This document shows, one piece after another, positions 9,153 through 19,106 of a DNA stretch of 64,000 nucleotides (positions within the stretch are counted from its first letter, which is position 1; the number at the start of each line of letters is the position of its first letter). The stretch lies in the NCBI GenBank assembly GCA_001695595.3, contig MBPM02000101.1, positions 124,001 to 188,000 of the forward strand. Direction: 5' to 3'. This stretch comes from Plasmopara viticola (lineage: Eukaryota > Oomycota > Peronosporomycetes > Peronosporales > Peronosporaceae). Made by a program: the position numbers and the translations under genes. The notes below the pieces were generated by a model, which was not told the origin of the DNA, did no database searches, and saw nothing but the letters and a program-made list of their open reading frames with translations.

Positions 9153-10775
9153 CTAACCGATGGGTTTATTATATATAACGGTCAGTCCACATTTTCTGTG
9201 GTCCACAGACATATTCAGTTTACGATGCAAATTAAACGCAGGCCAGCTTGGTATCGCAGCTGCTGAGGCATATAGAAAAGGCTTGAATGGAGAGAGTGGC
9301 CATTGAAAGTCCATTGTAAACATGTCATCGGCCACACGACCAAATTGGAGAATGTTGCCCATTGATGGGTCCTCACTGCTGATGAGCTGAAAGTTCTTGA
9401 CCGAAGCCATAGACACCCGACCACCAAAATCAAGGCAGTAAGCGCCGAGATCCTCACGAAAAACAGGCTCGCGGTTTGAAAAGCGCATCAAATCTCTCAT
9501 TTCGCCCGTAGAAAGACGCGTCACGAGTCGGTCTTGACGGCTCATAGGTCGAACAATCTTAGAAGAACCACCATCTTCGTCTACGCCAGGAATTACTACA
9601 CGCATCTTTCGAGGGCCCACACTCGTGCGATTTGGCTCGTACGTAACACAGCCAAGCTCTTCTCGGATCTGAAGCACATTCTGTACCACAACATCGTCTG
9701 AACTCACGGCATCCTGGATTTTTGCCAGCTTTTGAGGGTCTCGTCCATTGTCATATAATGTGAAGCACGTGCCAAGAAAGTTGGACCCCATGCGACCAAT
9801 TCGCTTTGCGTCTGTGCACTCCTTGTCTGTGCAAATTGTGTAATTCGCAGTCATATTGGAGCGCACTTGGCGTCTCGCTGCCAGTAGAAACTTGTCTTCC
9901 TCTTGGGTACCAATCTGACCTTGAAGGTACAATTCGTAGCCGTACTGCTTAAACATACCGCGATACACTTGCTTGACGTAGCATCGAATTATCCCTGCGT
10001 CAAGAGGCACAGGCTGCAATGCCATTTTGGCCATATCTCGCAGCTCCAATTTCTGCATTGGCTGTAGCACTAATGGGTCGCACGCACCACGACAGAGAGG
10101 ACAGCTGCCGGATTGGCCTAGCCACGCCATGATGCATCGGTAATGCACATAGGCACCAGTACATTGACCAGTGCAAGGTAGCGGATAAGCCTTGCGTCGA
10201 GCAGAAAAATCGTCCATGCAAATGAGACAGCCTTCGCTACCATCTGCGACTTCTGCGTCCTTTGCTTCCATGTCCTTGGCAAGTGAGAGTTTCTCCGAGT
10301 GCACCTTAATTTGGCGCGCTCCAGACAAAGCAAATCCCTCTTCGTCCATTCTTCGATTGTGAAGGCGCAGCAAGTCGATGTCGCCTTCCAATTCCTCAGC
10401 TTTTCCTTCCTCCTCATCCTCTACATCCACCCGAACATTAGTTACCTCTAACGTCTGTTTGTGAGCGCTCAGTGCGCGTCGACGTGGTGAGAACATTGTC
10501 AGGTCGACCGGCGGTACGTCGGCAAAAGCATTCGGTGAGTGATGCACAGCTCGAGGCGACATGTGACGAACCGCAGCACAGACACCGTCGGCCGCATTAA
10601 TAGACCGCATAGCTACACTATGCGCGACATTTCTGGGGTTGCGTGCAGCTCCTGAAAGTGGAGAAAGGGCTACTTGGGTCAACGACCGCTCGTAGTTTCG
10701 CATGACGTCGCGGGCGTCTGTAGACTCGCGTCTGGACGGCAAAACGCCGCCGTTCTCAGAGCCAGGAGTGGACAT
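9153..10775 (-). CDS. RING finger - Tubby domain fusion protein, 3' end frameshifted
   Basis: The open frame gives 540 residues. After a Ser/Arg-rich N-terminal region and an acidic stretch (118-131), a RING-type zinc finger spans about 183-228: CLIC, then CTGQC, H211, C214 and CPLC. A Tubby (TULP) domain starts near 260 and includes KFLLAARRQ, SNFLGTCFTLYDNGR, SVKNFQLIS, ILQFGRV and FTMDFQWPLSPF. Tubby domains bind phosphoinositides; the RING predicts ubiquitin ligase activity. The last ~27 residues of the open frame are not Tubby-like. In a neighbouring frame the DNA encodes QAFSICLSSCDTKLACV followed by TAA at 9232-9234, the canonical Tubby C terminus, so about one base is missing near 9283-9288. 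This is either a sequence error or a real truncating mutation. Confidence 0.85.
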   Translation of the reverse strand: MSTPGSENGGVLPSRRESTDARDVMRNYERSLTQVALSPLSGAARNPRNVAHSVAMRSINAADGVCAAVRHMSPRAVHHSPNAFADVPPVDLTMFSPRRRALSAHKQTLEVTNVRVDVEDEEEGKAEELEGDIDLLRLHNRRMDEEGFALSGARQIKVHSEKLSLAKDMEAKDAEVADGSEGCLICMDDFSARRKAYPLPCTGQCTGAYVHYRCIMAWLGQSGSCPLCRGACDPLVLQPMQKLELRDMAKMALQPVPLDAGIIRCYVKQVYRGMFKQYGYELYLQGQIGTQEEDKFLLAARRQVRSNMTANYTICTDKECTDAKRIGRMGSNFLGTCFTLYDNGRDPQKLAKIQDAVSSDDVVVQNVLQIREELGCVTYEPNRTSVGPRKMRVVIPGVDEDGGSSKIVRPMSRQDRLVTRLSTGEMRDLMRFSNREPVFREDLGAYCLDFGGRVSMASVKNFQLISSEDPSMGNILQFGRVADDMFTMDFQWPLSPFKPFLYASAAAIPSWPAFNLHRKLNMSVDHRKCGLTVIYNKPIG

Positions 10776-11497
10776 GCTAAAAGACCGTATTCACGTCGGT
10801 TTTAATTGCTCTTTGCTGGTGAAAGCACTAATGCAAATGTGATTTTGTTGATGAGTCTTGACAGTGAATACGATGAAAATGCTCACGATGCCGACGTTGC
10901 TAGCAGATCGCGCTCTCAGCTAACGACGACTGAGTTGGTTCTCTTCCGCAGTCTTTTCGCCTTTGAAGCCTGATCGCCAAAATACAAAGACCGAGTCAGT
11001 AATTGCTTGCCTTTTGATTGGACCAAAATCGAAATGAGGCAGACCTTTGTCATAAAAACGAACTCATCGACCTGAACTTAAAACTTAGTGTTGGAAATAA
11101 TCTTATCAGTTAGTAAGCACAACACGTGAACACGATGTACAGAGAGATTGCTTACATCCACATCTAGCGTAGTCTCTTTTACAATTGGCACTATCTGCAA
11201 TAATCTTTGTGGCCTTGAAGACACAATTACCATTAAGGCTACTTACTTTTTCAATGCGTAACTCGTAGACTTTGTTGATCCCACTTTTGAGTATTAGGTC
11301 TACAAAAACGGGTGTCGATCGACTAAGCAAAGATTTTTTGCGCTACGAAATAATCCAAATAGAAACTATAGGGCTCGGGAAGTTTGCAAATTTTGAGTTA
11401 GCCTTTTATTAATTAGTATTATTGTGCGATAAGTCTACAAAAACTATTTGAATATTATAAAAATCGGTATGTATAAAAAAAATCTACATATTTCACG
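10776..11497. other. Divergent intergenic region
   Basis: 722 bp between the RING-Tubby gene (minus) and the transporter gene (plus); it must hold both promoters. AT-rich towards the transporter start (11390-11490). A small minus-strand ORF at 11106-11330 has no recognisable feature and is not supported. Confidence 0.5.
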
Positions 11498-13474
11498 ATG
11501 AAGTCGCTGCGGTTGGCCTTCTGGCGAAAGCCTCTTCGGCTAGAGACGCCATCTCACTCCATACAGCAGAATGAAGTTCCTGAGATTGAGTGCACACTCG
11601 GTCTATTTGACCTTACTATGATTGGCATTGGAGGTACCGTTGGGTCGGGTGTTTTCGCGACCTCTGGCCTCATCGCCAGTAGCTACGCGGGTCCAGCCGC
11701 CACATTATCGTGGTTATTAGCAGGATTCGGCTGTCTATTGAGTGGTTTGAGCTTCATGGAGCTAGCATGTCTCATACCGAGCACTGGTAGCACGTATGCA
11801 TACGCTTACCACGCTCTTGGAGAGCTTCCAGCTTTGATCGCTGGTTTTCTTCTAACCCTCGAATACGGCGTCTCTAGCGCCGGTGGTGCACGTAGCTGGA
11901 GCGATAAATTAACGCAATGGATGGAATCTCAATTAGGTAGCCAAGGGCCCGAATGGATGAAGCCGAAAGACTCGGTTGTTGACCTCTATGCAGGCCTATT
12001 AACAGCCGGCAGTACGGCTGTCATTCTTTGTGGCATGCAGGCTGGAAAGCTTGTAGTTAATGTGGTCACCATGACTAAAATCACAGTAATTGCGTTTATA
12101 ATTGTCGTGGGACTGGCCAATTTTAGTGTCGATAGAATCACGCCCTTTGTACCCGACCAAAGTGTCATCCTTGTGGATGGCAAGGATCAAGTGGCTTTTG
12201 GGTGGTCTGGGGTACTACTAGGAGCGAGTGCGAGCTTTTATGGGTACATTGGGTACGATGAAGTCTGTTGTCTTGCTGGAGAAGCCAAAGACCCTGCAAG
12301 GAACATTCCTCGAGCTGTAGTCGGCACCATTATTGGAGCTGCGACCTTGAGCATACTAGCCACCTTGGCACTAGTGGGGATGCAAAAATATACGGAAATT
12401 GACGCACAAGAGTCGTATGGAAACGCGTTCACTAGTGTCAATTTGGAGTGGGCAGCGTCGTTCGTGGCGACCGGAGAAGTGCTGACCATGCCAATCACAT
12501 CGTTTATAGGGTTCTTGGCTCAACCTCGTGTCCAATACGTCATGGCAAAGGATGGCCTGTTGCCCGCACTTTTTGCTCAAGTGGATGCAAATGGAAACGT
12601 TGTTCGTGGCACATTAGTGTCTGGCATTGCCGTCACTTTCCTTGCAGTTTTCGTGCCTTTTCATGTGCTCTGGAACTTTATTTCCCTCGGGATCCTCGTT
12701 GCATTCAACCTAACGAACAGCTCACTGCTATTAGTGCGACTTTCAAACATAGAACCGACCGAAGCCGAAGAAATAGCATCAAAGCTCTCGCATGGGGCGA
12801 TGGTGGCGGGGTACCTCGTGACCTCTTTTATTGCTGGGTACCATTGGCAAAAAGGGGTGATTGCTAGGGTACCGCTATCCACAGCAATTAGCGGATCGAT
12901 CTTTGACAGCTACATGCGTTATATGGGGCCTTTTGTTGCCGCTCTCTTTACAGTAATTGCGATTGCACTGATGTTTGCGCTCAATGATGCTATCAAAACA
13001 CAAACGATCGCGGTAGCTGCAGCAAAGGCAAAGCTTCAAGAGCAGGGCGTTTCTCGTGAAGCTGTGCTGATGTCAGGTACACAAGATTTGTCAAAGACTC
13101 GTGAAGGTGCTCGTTACCGACGAAGCCGCTCCTTGGATCGTGAAGACGATAAAAGTGATGAAAGTTGTTTAGGAAATGGATCTCGTGTGGTAGTGGAAAG
13201 CTGTAATAGCGAAAAAGACACGATGGTTTCCTCTACATGTAGTGACGACGATGGGACCGACACCGACGTGTCTACTTTTCGAGCTCCCTTTGTGCCGTTT
13301 ACACCGTGTATAGCCATTTTTTTTAATTGGTTCCTCTTCGCTCAAACGGACGACCTGAGTGTATTACTCATTCTCTTGTGGTTGCTGGTAGCTATTGTGG
13401 TGTATTTTGTCTATAGCCGTCATCACAGCCTCGCATTCCAGCAATCCCAGTACCATCAACTTGCGCAGCAATAA
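11498..13474 (+). CDS. Cationic amino acid transporter (CAT/SLC7-type APC permease)
   Basis: 658 residues, single exon. The N-terminal core has the APC-superfamily signature GIGGTVGSGVFATSG in TM1, ELACLIPSTGSTYAYAY in TM3 and a GYIGYDEVCCLAGEAKDPAR loop, typical of CAT transporters. About 14 membrane segments are visible: around 12 through residue ~500, a long hydrophilic Ser/Asp-rich loop (about 510-600), then two last segments near 605-640. It should move basic amino acids across the plasma or vacuolar membrane; the direction and exact substrate cannot be read from the sequence. It is convergent with IFT74, 53 bp away. For a biotrophic pathogen such permeases are candidates for host nutrient uptake (inference). 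Confidence 0.88.
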   Translation: MKSLRLAFWRKPLRLETPSHSIQQNEVPEIECTLGLFDLTMIGIGGTVGSGVFATSGLIASSYAGPAATLSWLLAGFGCLLSGLSFMELACLIPSTGSTYAYAYHALGELPALIAGFLLTLEYGVSSAGGARSWSDKLTQWMESQLGSQGPEWMKPKDSVVDLYAGLLTAGSTAVILCGMQAGKLVVNVVTMTKITVIAFIIVVGLANFSVDRITPFVPDQSVILVDGKDQVAFGWSGVLLGASASFYGYIGYDEVCCLAGEAKDPARNIPRAVVGTIIGAATLSILATLALVGMQKYTEIDAQESYGNAFTSVNLEWAASFVATGEVLTMPITSFIGFLAQPRVQYVMAKDGLLPALFAQVDANGNVVRGTLVSGIAVTFLAVFVPFHVLWNFISLGILVAFNLTNSSLLLVRLSNIEPTEAEEIASKLSHGAMVAGYLVTSFIAGYHWQKGVIARVPLSTAISGSIFDSYMRYMGPFVAALFTVIAIALMFALNDAIKTQTIAVAAAKAKLQEQGVSREAVLMSGTQDLSKTREGARYRRSRSLDREDDKSDESCLGNGSRVVVESCNSEKDTMVSSTCSDDDGTDTDVSTFRAPFVPFTPCIAIFFNWFLFAQTDDLSVLLILLWLLVAIVVYFVYSRHHSLAFQQSQYHQLAQQ

Positions 13475-13527
13475 TTTAATTGTCAGGTCAAAGAAAAGCA
13501 AAGCCTAATTAATACATTAGTATGTGC

Positions 13528-15432
13528 TTAGAACCCTCCTACGACTCCGAGATTTAGCTGCTGCTGACGCTGTTGCTGGGCAACATGAAGCGTATTTACT
13601 TCCTGAACGGTACGGAAGCACTCTTGCTTAAGATGTTCATAGTCAACCTCTCGGGACTTGGAGTCAATGTACTCTTTTAAGTGAAAGATGTTCTGCTCGT
13701 GGTGTCGCAGCTTTTGTTCAAGTGCATCCATATTCTTTGCCGTTTCTTGCTGAGCAATCGCGTGTACTACATTTTCCACTTGCGTACTCAAGGCTGTGAC
13801 CTGTTGACGCATAGCGTCACGACGGCCAATGTATTGCTTTTTCAGCCGCAACAAATGTTGTTTTGTCTGTGCGTGTACTTCCTGGAGCGCGTCGAGCTTT
13901 CCAAATTCCGTCATATCGGTCTTCATTGTGTCCATCTTTTGCGTCAAATCAGTCAACTCAAGTGCAATCTTACCGTCCAGTGTATTCACCTTATCGAGCT
14001 CTGCTTGACGTTTTTGTAGCTCCATCGTCAAGCGCTGCTTCGTGGTCAAAGACGATTCGAGTTGACGCTCTTTAAACGTCAGATCGTGTCGCATTTCTTC
14101 CAGATTCATTGCATCAGTGCCCGGCAATTTGTCTTCTTTCGCCATTCCAGAGGCAATGTGCTCAAGAAGTTGCACAATGACGTTCTGAGCAGTGCGTTGC
14201 GCCTGCACTTCCGCTTCTCTTTTCGCTGGAAAAGTCTCGATGAAAGTTGTCATCTCCTTATCTTTTGCAAACAGCGCCTCGTACTTTTGAGCTGGGTCAC
14301 TTCCACTAGCACGTTCATCCAATTCGCTTTGAATGTCGGCCAAGGCATTCGTTAACTCTTGTTTTTCTGCGACTGCAGTCTGCAAGACGCCGTCTAGGGC
14401 TACCATCTTTGCTTTGTCGTCCTTCACCTTAGCTAACAACACCGCACGCGCTTCATTCGGGTCCATCTGTGCCGTCTTGGCATCGTCTGCTGCAGAATCG
14501 CGCTCCTTTTGCAGTTTCCGAACTTGACGTTCAAGCGCTTCGTACTCATCACGATACCGATCGGAACTCAATTCAGCTTCTTTCTGGTGAATCGAATGCA
14601 TCACAAGTTCCAGTTCTTGTGAACGCGCTTCAATCTCTACTTCAGTTTGATGATGCTCTTCAAGGAGCTCTTTGTAACGCTGTAGCTTTTGTGGTGCTAA
14701 TTGATTAATTTTGACCTCATGTTTTCCATGGATCTCCTTCATCTCACTTTCCATTGTACGCACGCTCTTCTCTTGCTCCTTGTTCAGTAAGAAAATCCGA
14801 TCCACGTCTTCTGCCTCTGTTACGTTGCGCTGATGCAACTGCTCTTGTACTTGGCGAACTTCAGCTGGATCCGTAGCACTGCGCATTTTGTCCATTGCCA
14901 AGTTATAGTCGGCTAATTGTCCCTCCAAATCGCGTACTTCTCGTGCCAATTTCTCATACTTGCGCTCGAGCTGAGCACATTGCGCCTTGTCTTTTGCATC
15001 CTGTTCAATCTCACGCTGCAATTTGTCAATTTCGCTTGAAATTTCTGCTGTTTTACTATGCAATTTGCCTTTGAAGAAAGATGCGTCTTGCACCTGTCGA
15101 CCAGGTCCGGCACTGCCAATGCGCATTCCCATCATTCCTTGCTGGGTTACAGGTCGATCCGATACATTCACCTCAGTGTTTAGACTGATTCCATAGCCAG
15201 CAGTCTGTCCTGGCGTTGCTGGTGCCTGCTGCCCCGTGCCCAGTCTTCCCGTAAGCGGTCGCCCACCAGATGCTGAGCTGAGCATCCCACGCTGTCCAGT
15301 TCCGGGACGAATTCCCGTGATCGGATGTAGACCTTGTCCTGTGCCAGGACGACTCGATATGAATCCTCCGACAGGTGCTAATCCACCGCCGATACCAGGA
15401 CGTGGGTCAGAACTCGTACCCGGACGGGACAT
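13528..15432 (-). CDS. IFT74: Intraflagellar transport protein IFT74
   Basis: 634 residues. The N terminus is a Gly/Pro/Arg-rich basic region with repeated RPGTG motifs, followed by NVSDRPVTQQGMMGMR and GRQVQDASFFKGKL, the conserved entry into the IFT74 coiled coil. The rest is long heptad coiled coil to the C terminus. IFT74 pairs with IFT81 in the IFT-B complex and binds tubulin for flagellum building. Its presence points to an organism that makes flagellated zoospores; downy mildews that have lost zoospores tend to lose these genes. The frame appears intact over its whole length. Confidence 0.92.
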   Translation of the reverse strand: MSRPGTSSDPRPGIGGGLAPVGGFISSRPGTGQGLHPITGIRPGTGQRGMLSSASGGRPLTGRLGTGQQAPATPGQTAGYGISLNTEVNVSDRPVTQQGMMGMRIGSAGPGRQVQDASFFKGKLHSKTAEISSEIDKLQREIEQDAKDKAQCAQLERKYEKLAREVRDLEGQLADYNLAMDKMRSATDPAEVRQVQEQLHQRNVTEAEDVDRIFLLNKEQEKSVRTMESEMKEIHGKHEVKINQLAPQKLQRYKELLEEHHQTEVEIEARSQELELVMHSIHQKEAELSSDRYRDEYEALERQVRKLQKERDSAADDAKTAQMDPNEARAVLLAKVKDDKAKMVALDGVLQTAVAEKQELTNALADIQSELDERASGSDPAQKYEALFAKDKEMTTFIETFPAKREAEVQAQRTAQNVIVQLLEHIASGMAKEDKLPGTDAMNLEEMRHDLTFKERQLESSLTTKQRLTMELQKRQAELDKVNTLDGKIALELTDLTQKMDTMKTDMTEFGKLDALQEVHAQTKQHLLRLKKQYIGRRDAMRQQVTALSTQVENVVHAIAQQETAKNMDALEQKLRHHEQNIFHLKEYIDSKSREVDYEHLKQECFRTVQEVNTLHVAQQQRQQQLNLGVVGGF

Positions 15433-15999
15433 GAGATGTTGAGGCTGTTGGATTTAGATTTCGAAGGACTCTTTGGTTATGTGTGACGCTTCATGGTACA
15501 AAGTGGCGCAGTATTTCCACCAGTAAGATTTATGCCCGTATTTTAAGATAAATAGTCAAGAACAAATGCCGTGGAACGTTCGCAAGCTAAAAATCGATTC
15601 AATAAAAAATCTGTAAGCAGAAGAAGACTGCAACGCTTGGCAACGAACCCACGCCTGGCAAAGAGAAAGAGTATATCAGACATGAAAAATCGATGTCTGT
15701 TCCTGGTAAAATCGAGAAGTTACTCATTGACGCGTACGAAACATAAAAAAAAAGATTGTAGAGTAAAACGGGCGAGCATCGACAATTTTTTTTGGCCTCC
15801 GGTGAAATTTGTCGGTACAAAATTGGATTCTGAGAGCCTCGTTCGACATGATTAATACCGAGACGTCTCTATGGTGCGTTGTCCATAACCTGCCAGATGC
15901 AAAGATCGCATCCTCAGCTCACGGTTTCGATAGCGTACTTCAGGAAAGTAAGGGGTAGGGTGAAGTAGTTCACAAGGCAGTATTTCGGTAGTCCATACA
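15433..15999. repeat. Edge of the repeat island
   Basis: The sequence from about 15570 to 15850 is related to 45200-45420 of the arm 2 body: both show 'gcaagc/gcatac...', an adenine-rich segment, then 'agtatatcag' and 'ctgttcctgg/ctgctcctgt'. A second stretch around 15865-15960 matches 29050-29150. So the repeat island starts just outside the IFT74 promoter. A 94-residue plus ORF here (15571-15855) is a decayed piece of the body, not a supported gene. Confidence 0.5.
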
Positions 16000-16842
16000 G
16001 CTCATAATGGTAAATCCGATTTCTACGAAGTCGAGATATAAATTTGATATATATCACAAAGCCACGTGATGGATATTGAACACAAGAACCTGAACCCTCA
16101 GTGATTGCTACTCAATTAACCAAGAGTAGTAGTCGAAAAAAGAATTACCCTGATAAAATTTGATCGCATCATCGCAAATCCTTCTCCGGTCAAAGTTCAT
16201 TTTTTTTACAATTAGCTTAGCTTCCCTCGCGCAATTGCGAGCAAGATTCAAGAAGATCATAAATATGAATATGATGTCTTTGTGCGGCAATCCCGCCCAA
16301 TTCGCAGAATACGCATTATCGGTTGAGTGTATCTGTTTAAACCGATTCCGAGTTCGTCGCCGCCGAGTCGCCAAGAGACATCACTGTGCCACCGCTATGG
16401 GGACTCATCAGCTTATATACGGTATAGTATGATAGAAACATGCATGAAATTGTAGTGACTGACTCATGCAGACTCTTATAGCTAGAGCTACTGTAGTCGA
16501 CTGTCATGCAGAATGTGGCGACTCATTGACTATTTCACTTTCTAATTCCTACACTATCACATGGTAATTTCTTGTGATCGGTATATACTGCTTCGCTAGG
16601 TTAGCTACAGAAGCGGGTGGCTTGTTCTCCAAGGTGTCTATAATGCATTTAATCACTAAAGAGTAAAATTTTATTGAGACACCGCATCTTCCAATATTAA
16701 ATGTCTCAAACTGAGTTGCTATATTTCTAATCATTTTAGCAGCTCTGTGTCGAAATGATCGATGTCATCATCGCTTTTAAGAGGGTACCCAATTTGCTGT
16801 ACTCGTTGGAAAAGAAGCATTATCGAACACCTGTGAAAAAAT

Positions 16843-17515
16843 AAGGTGTAGCTGTTCTGCGCAATTGTCGGCGAGAAAAGCGTCATATTCGTTGGCATTG
16901 GCCCGCAGCAATTGATTGACGCCTTATAGAGTTGATTACGAAGGAAGCGCAGTATGATTTCCCGTCCCACAAGCTCGTTTTTTATCGCGCCAAGAAGGGC
17001 GGCAACAAGAAAGGAGAATGGATGAAGGATGATGACGACGATTTGGATCAGCTTCAGAAAGCGACTTTATCAGAGGACATAGAAAAAAAGCATGTGAAGA
17101 GAGAACTACTGTCGAAGCCAACGTCGCTGATAAAGACGCACTTTACTGAAGTTCCCAAGGAGAATGTGATCCACGTGCTCGTTGATATACGTGGGAAGGA
17201 TCGTGTCAGCGTTGCGAACGAGAAATCTTCTCTGCTAACTGGTGGGAGGAAAACTCGCAGCAAGAAAAGTGGTGATGTTGTAAAAGGTATGTTCATCACT
17301 TTGGAGTTGTTGCACTCGAACTATCACCAACGCATGTTTACCTGACATGTCCAGAACAGCACGGCTCTCAGTCGTGTCATACATCTACTATGTCATCAGC
17401 TTGTTTGTTTTCACTATCGTGTTTCTTTCTGGACACAGTCTCGGGGACGAAGAAAAATGCGTGAAGGATAAAGTGCCGCGAATCGTACGTAAGATGGGCT
17501 TGATTGGCGTGTAAG
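16843..17515 (+). pseudogene. CRN-type effector pseudogene C2
   Basis: Aligned with C4, the start codon is AAG instead of ATG at 16843 and codon 3 is TAG, and a further stop follows near 16922. From 16932 the frame is open and shows the family blocks: KLVFYRAKK (degenerate LFLAK), GEWMKDDDDDL, SKPTSLIKTHFTEV, HVLVDIRGKDRVSV and SGDVVKG. The intron donor GTATGT (17289) and a CTGAC branch-like site are kept, and the DNA after the intron is shortened. No protein can be made from the normal start. It lies tail to tail with C3. Confidence 0.8.
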
Positions 17516-17539
17516 CCCCCGCTATCGACCCGCTTACCG

Positions 17540-17797
17540 AGAAACAAAGTCAGGTCATCAAGTCATCTGGTATCGTCGCTTTGTGAAGCCGTACCGAATC
17601 GTCGTCATCGTCCTTCATCCATTTGCCTTTTTTGTTGCCGCTCGTCTTGGCGAGATAAAGAACGAGCTTGTGGGACGGAAAATCATACTGCGCTTCCTTC
17701 GTAGTCAACTCTTTTAGGCTCCAATCGATCGCTGCGGGCTAATGTCAACAAATATGACGCTTTTCTTGCCGACAATTGCGCAGAACAGCTCCACCAT
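17540..17797 (-). pseudogene. CRN-type N-terminal fragment C3
   Basis: Minus-strand copy of the CRN 5' end. ATG at 17797, then MVELFCAIVGKKSVIFVD in frame. A one-base deletion in the codon that is GAC (in 'GDLKK') of C4 shifts the frame and gives stops at once. In the shifted frame the DNA still encodes the LxLxLAK-like and WMKDDDDD blocks, then homology ends near 17540. C8 carries the same deletion. Its normal upstream DNA has been replaced after 17806. Confidence 0.8.
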
Positions 17798-18204
17798 GTT
17801 TCTTCATATATACGGTATAGTATGATAGAAACATACATATAATTGTTGTGACTAGCGTCAATTATCTCTACAAAAGTAAAATAAATTTAAATATTGGGAG
17901 GAAACGCATAAAGTGGTGACTCCGTGACTCATGCAGATTCTTATAGCTAAAGCTACTGCAGTCGACTGTCATCCAGAATGTGGCGACTCATAGTGACTCG
18001 GTGACCGCTTCACTTTCTGATTCCTAAACTATCTCTTGGTTATTTTCTGTGATTGTATTTTGTTGGTATATACTGTTTCGCTAGGTTAGCTATAGAAGCG
18101 GGTGGCTTGTTCGCAAAGGCGTCTATAAAGCATTAACCAGACCAGAGTAGACTGTTATTGAGCCAGAGAGAGACACCGCACCTTCCAATATTATATGTTT
18201 AAAT

Positions 18205-18266
18205 TGAGTTGATGCCACCACCTATTTCAGAAAAATAGGTGAAAAATAGGTGGTGGCATCAACTCA
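18205..18266. repeat. Perfect 23-bp hairpin
   Basis: The 23 bases at 18205-18227 are the exact reverse complement of 18244-18266, with a 16-base loop. The arm sequence (gttgatgccaccacctattt) is also the conserved element found once upstream of each CRN copy, so this is a head-to-head junction between two CRN upstream regions. Confidence 0.95.
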
Positions 18267-18773
18267 GTTTGTGTCGAAACGATCGATGTCATTATCGCTT
18301 TTAGGAGGGTACTCAATTTGCTGCACTCGCTGGAATCGAACTTTCCGCATTAAACATTGATAAAATTGAAGGCTCAGATGACTCAAGTAAATGGGGACGC
18401 AACTTAAATATGAATGGATATTGACATGAAATAAGCTGATGAGTCCCCATAGCGGTGGCACAGTGATGTCTCTTGGCGACTCGGCGGTGACTAACTCGTC
18501 ACCGGTATCGACAGATACACTCGGACGATAATGCGTCTTGTGCGAATTGAGCGGGATTGCCGCACAGAGATATTATATTAATAATGATGCTCTTGTTGGA
18601 TCTAGCTAGCAATTACGCGAGGAAACTCAATTCTATCATACGAACTTTCACCGGAGAAAGATTTGTAATAAATTATTACATTATTGCTAATAATGCGATC
18701 GACTCGAGTGTTACTCTTGGTAAATTGAGTAGTAATCACTGCTGATATGAATGGTTTAGGTTCTTGTGTGTCA

Positions 18774-19095
18774 TGTAATGTATTACGTTTTCGCGTTGCC
18801 AAGTTATGCACGTGCTAGGCTCAGTCTGGCTAGTCCACGGCATAGAGTGGTGTCCGCATACGTCGGGTCTCGTTCGGCGGGCAGTGCAGCCAGCACCGAG
18901 GTCGTGAGGGTCTTCCATTATTGTGTTAAGCTCTGACTTGGTAAGAGCCCAGGTGGCGCCCTGGTGCTGGAGACCGTCGCGTCGAGGGTGAGACTCGTTA
19001 GAGACCTGTAGATGCCCGAGAGCACCTGCCCGAAGCGCGCGAGCATTTACCCCTCGCGCTTGGAAGGAGGGCGTCACCCCAACCTTTTCCAAGCA
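18774..19095 (-). mobile_element. Short non-autonomous derivative of a LINE (non-LTR) element
   Basis: 322 bp flanked by an 11-bp target duplication, cttgtgtgtca, at 18763-18773 and 19096-19106. On the minus strand it joins three pieces of the LINE copy at 35538-36638: the 5' end (to about 35610), a short middle piece (about 36092-36132) and the 3' end (about 36486-36638), and it ends in the same 'gtaatacattaca' tail. The big internal deletions mean it must have been moved by proteins from a full element. It interrupts arm 1 and is absent at the matching place in arm 2 (near 48240). Confidence 0.85.
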
Positions 19096-19106
19096 CTTGT
19101 GTGTCA

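Larger units (their letters stand above)
16000..18345 (+). repeat. CRN unit A (paralogue of unit D at 48120-50690)
   Basis: A duplicated unit: about 840 bp of CRN upstream DNA in plus orientation, CRN pseudogene C2 (plus), then CRN pseudogene C3 (minus) placed tail to tail, and another plus-oriented copy of upstream DNA (17807-18345) interrupted by a hairpin. Matches to unit D run over most of its length, for example 'tgattgctactcaattaaccaagagta', the 'tgtgcggcaatcccgcccaa' block and 'cgctaggttagct'. The motif 'tacggtatagtatgat' occurs at 16420, 17810, 48690 and (inverted) 50640, at or near the places where copies switch. Confidence 0.7.

Noticed and set aside
9215..9457. 80-residue minus ORF at the 3' end of the RING-Tubby gene as a separate gene
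   Set aside because: It is an out-of-frame shadow of the Tubby domain.
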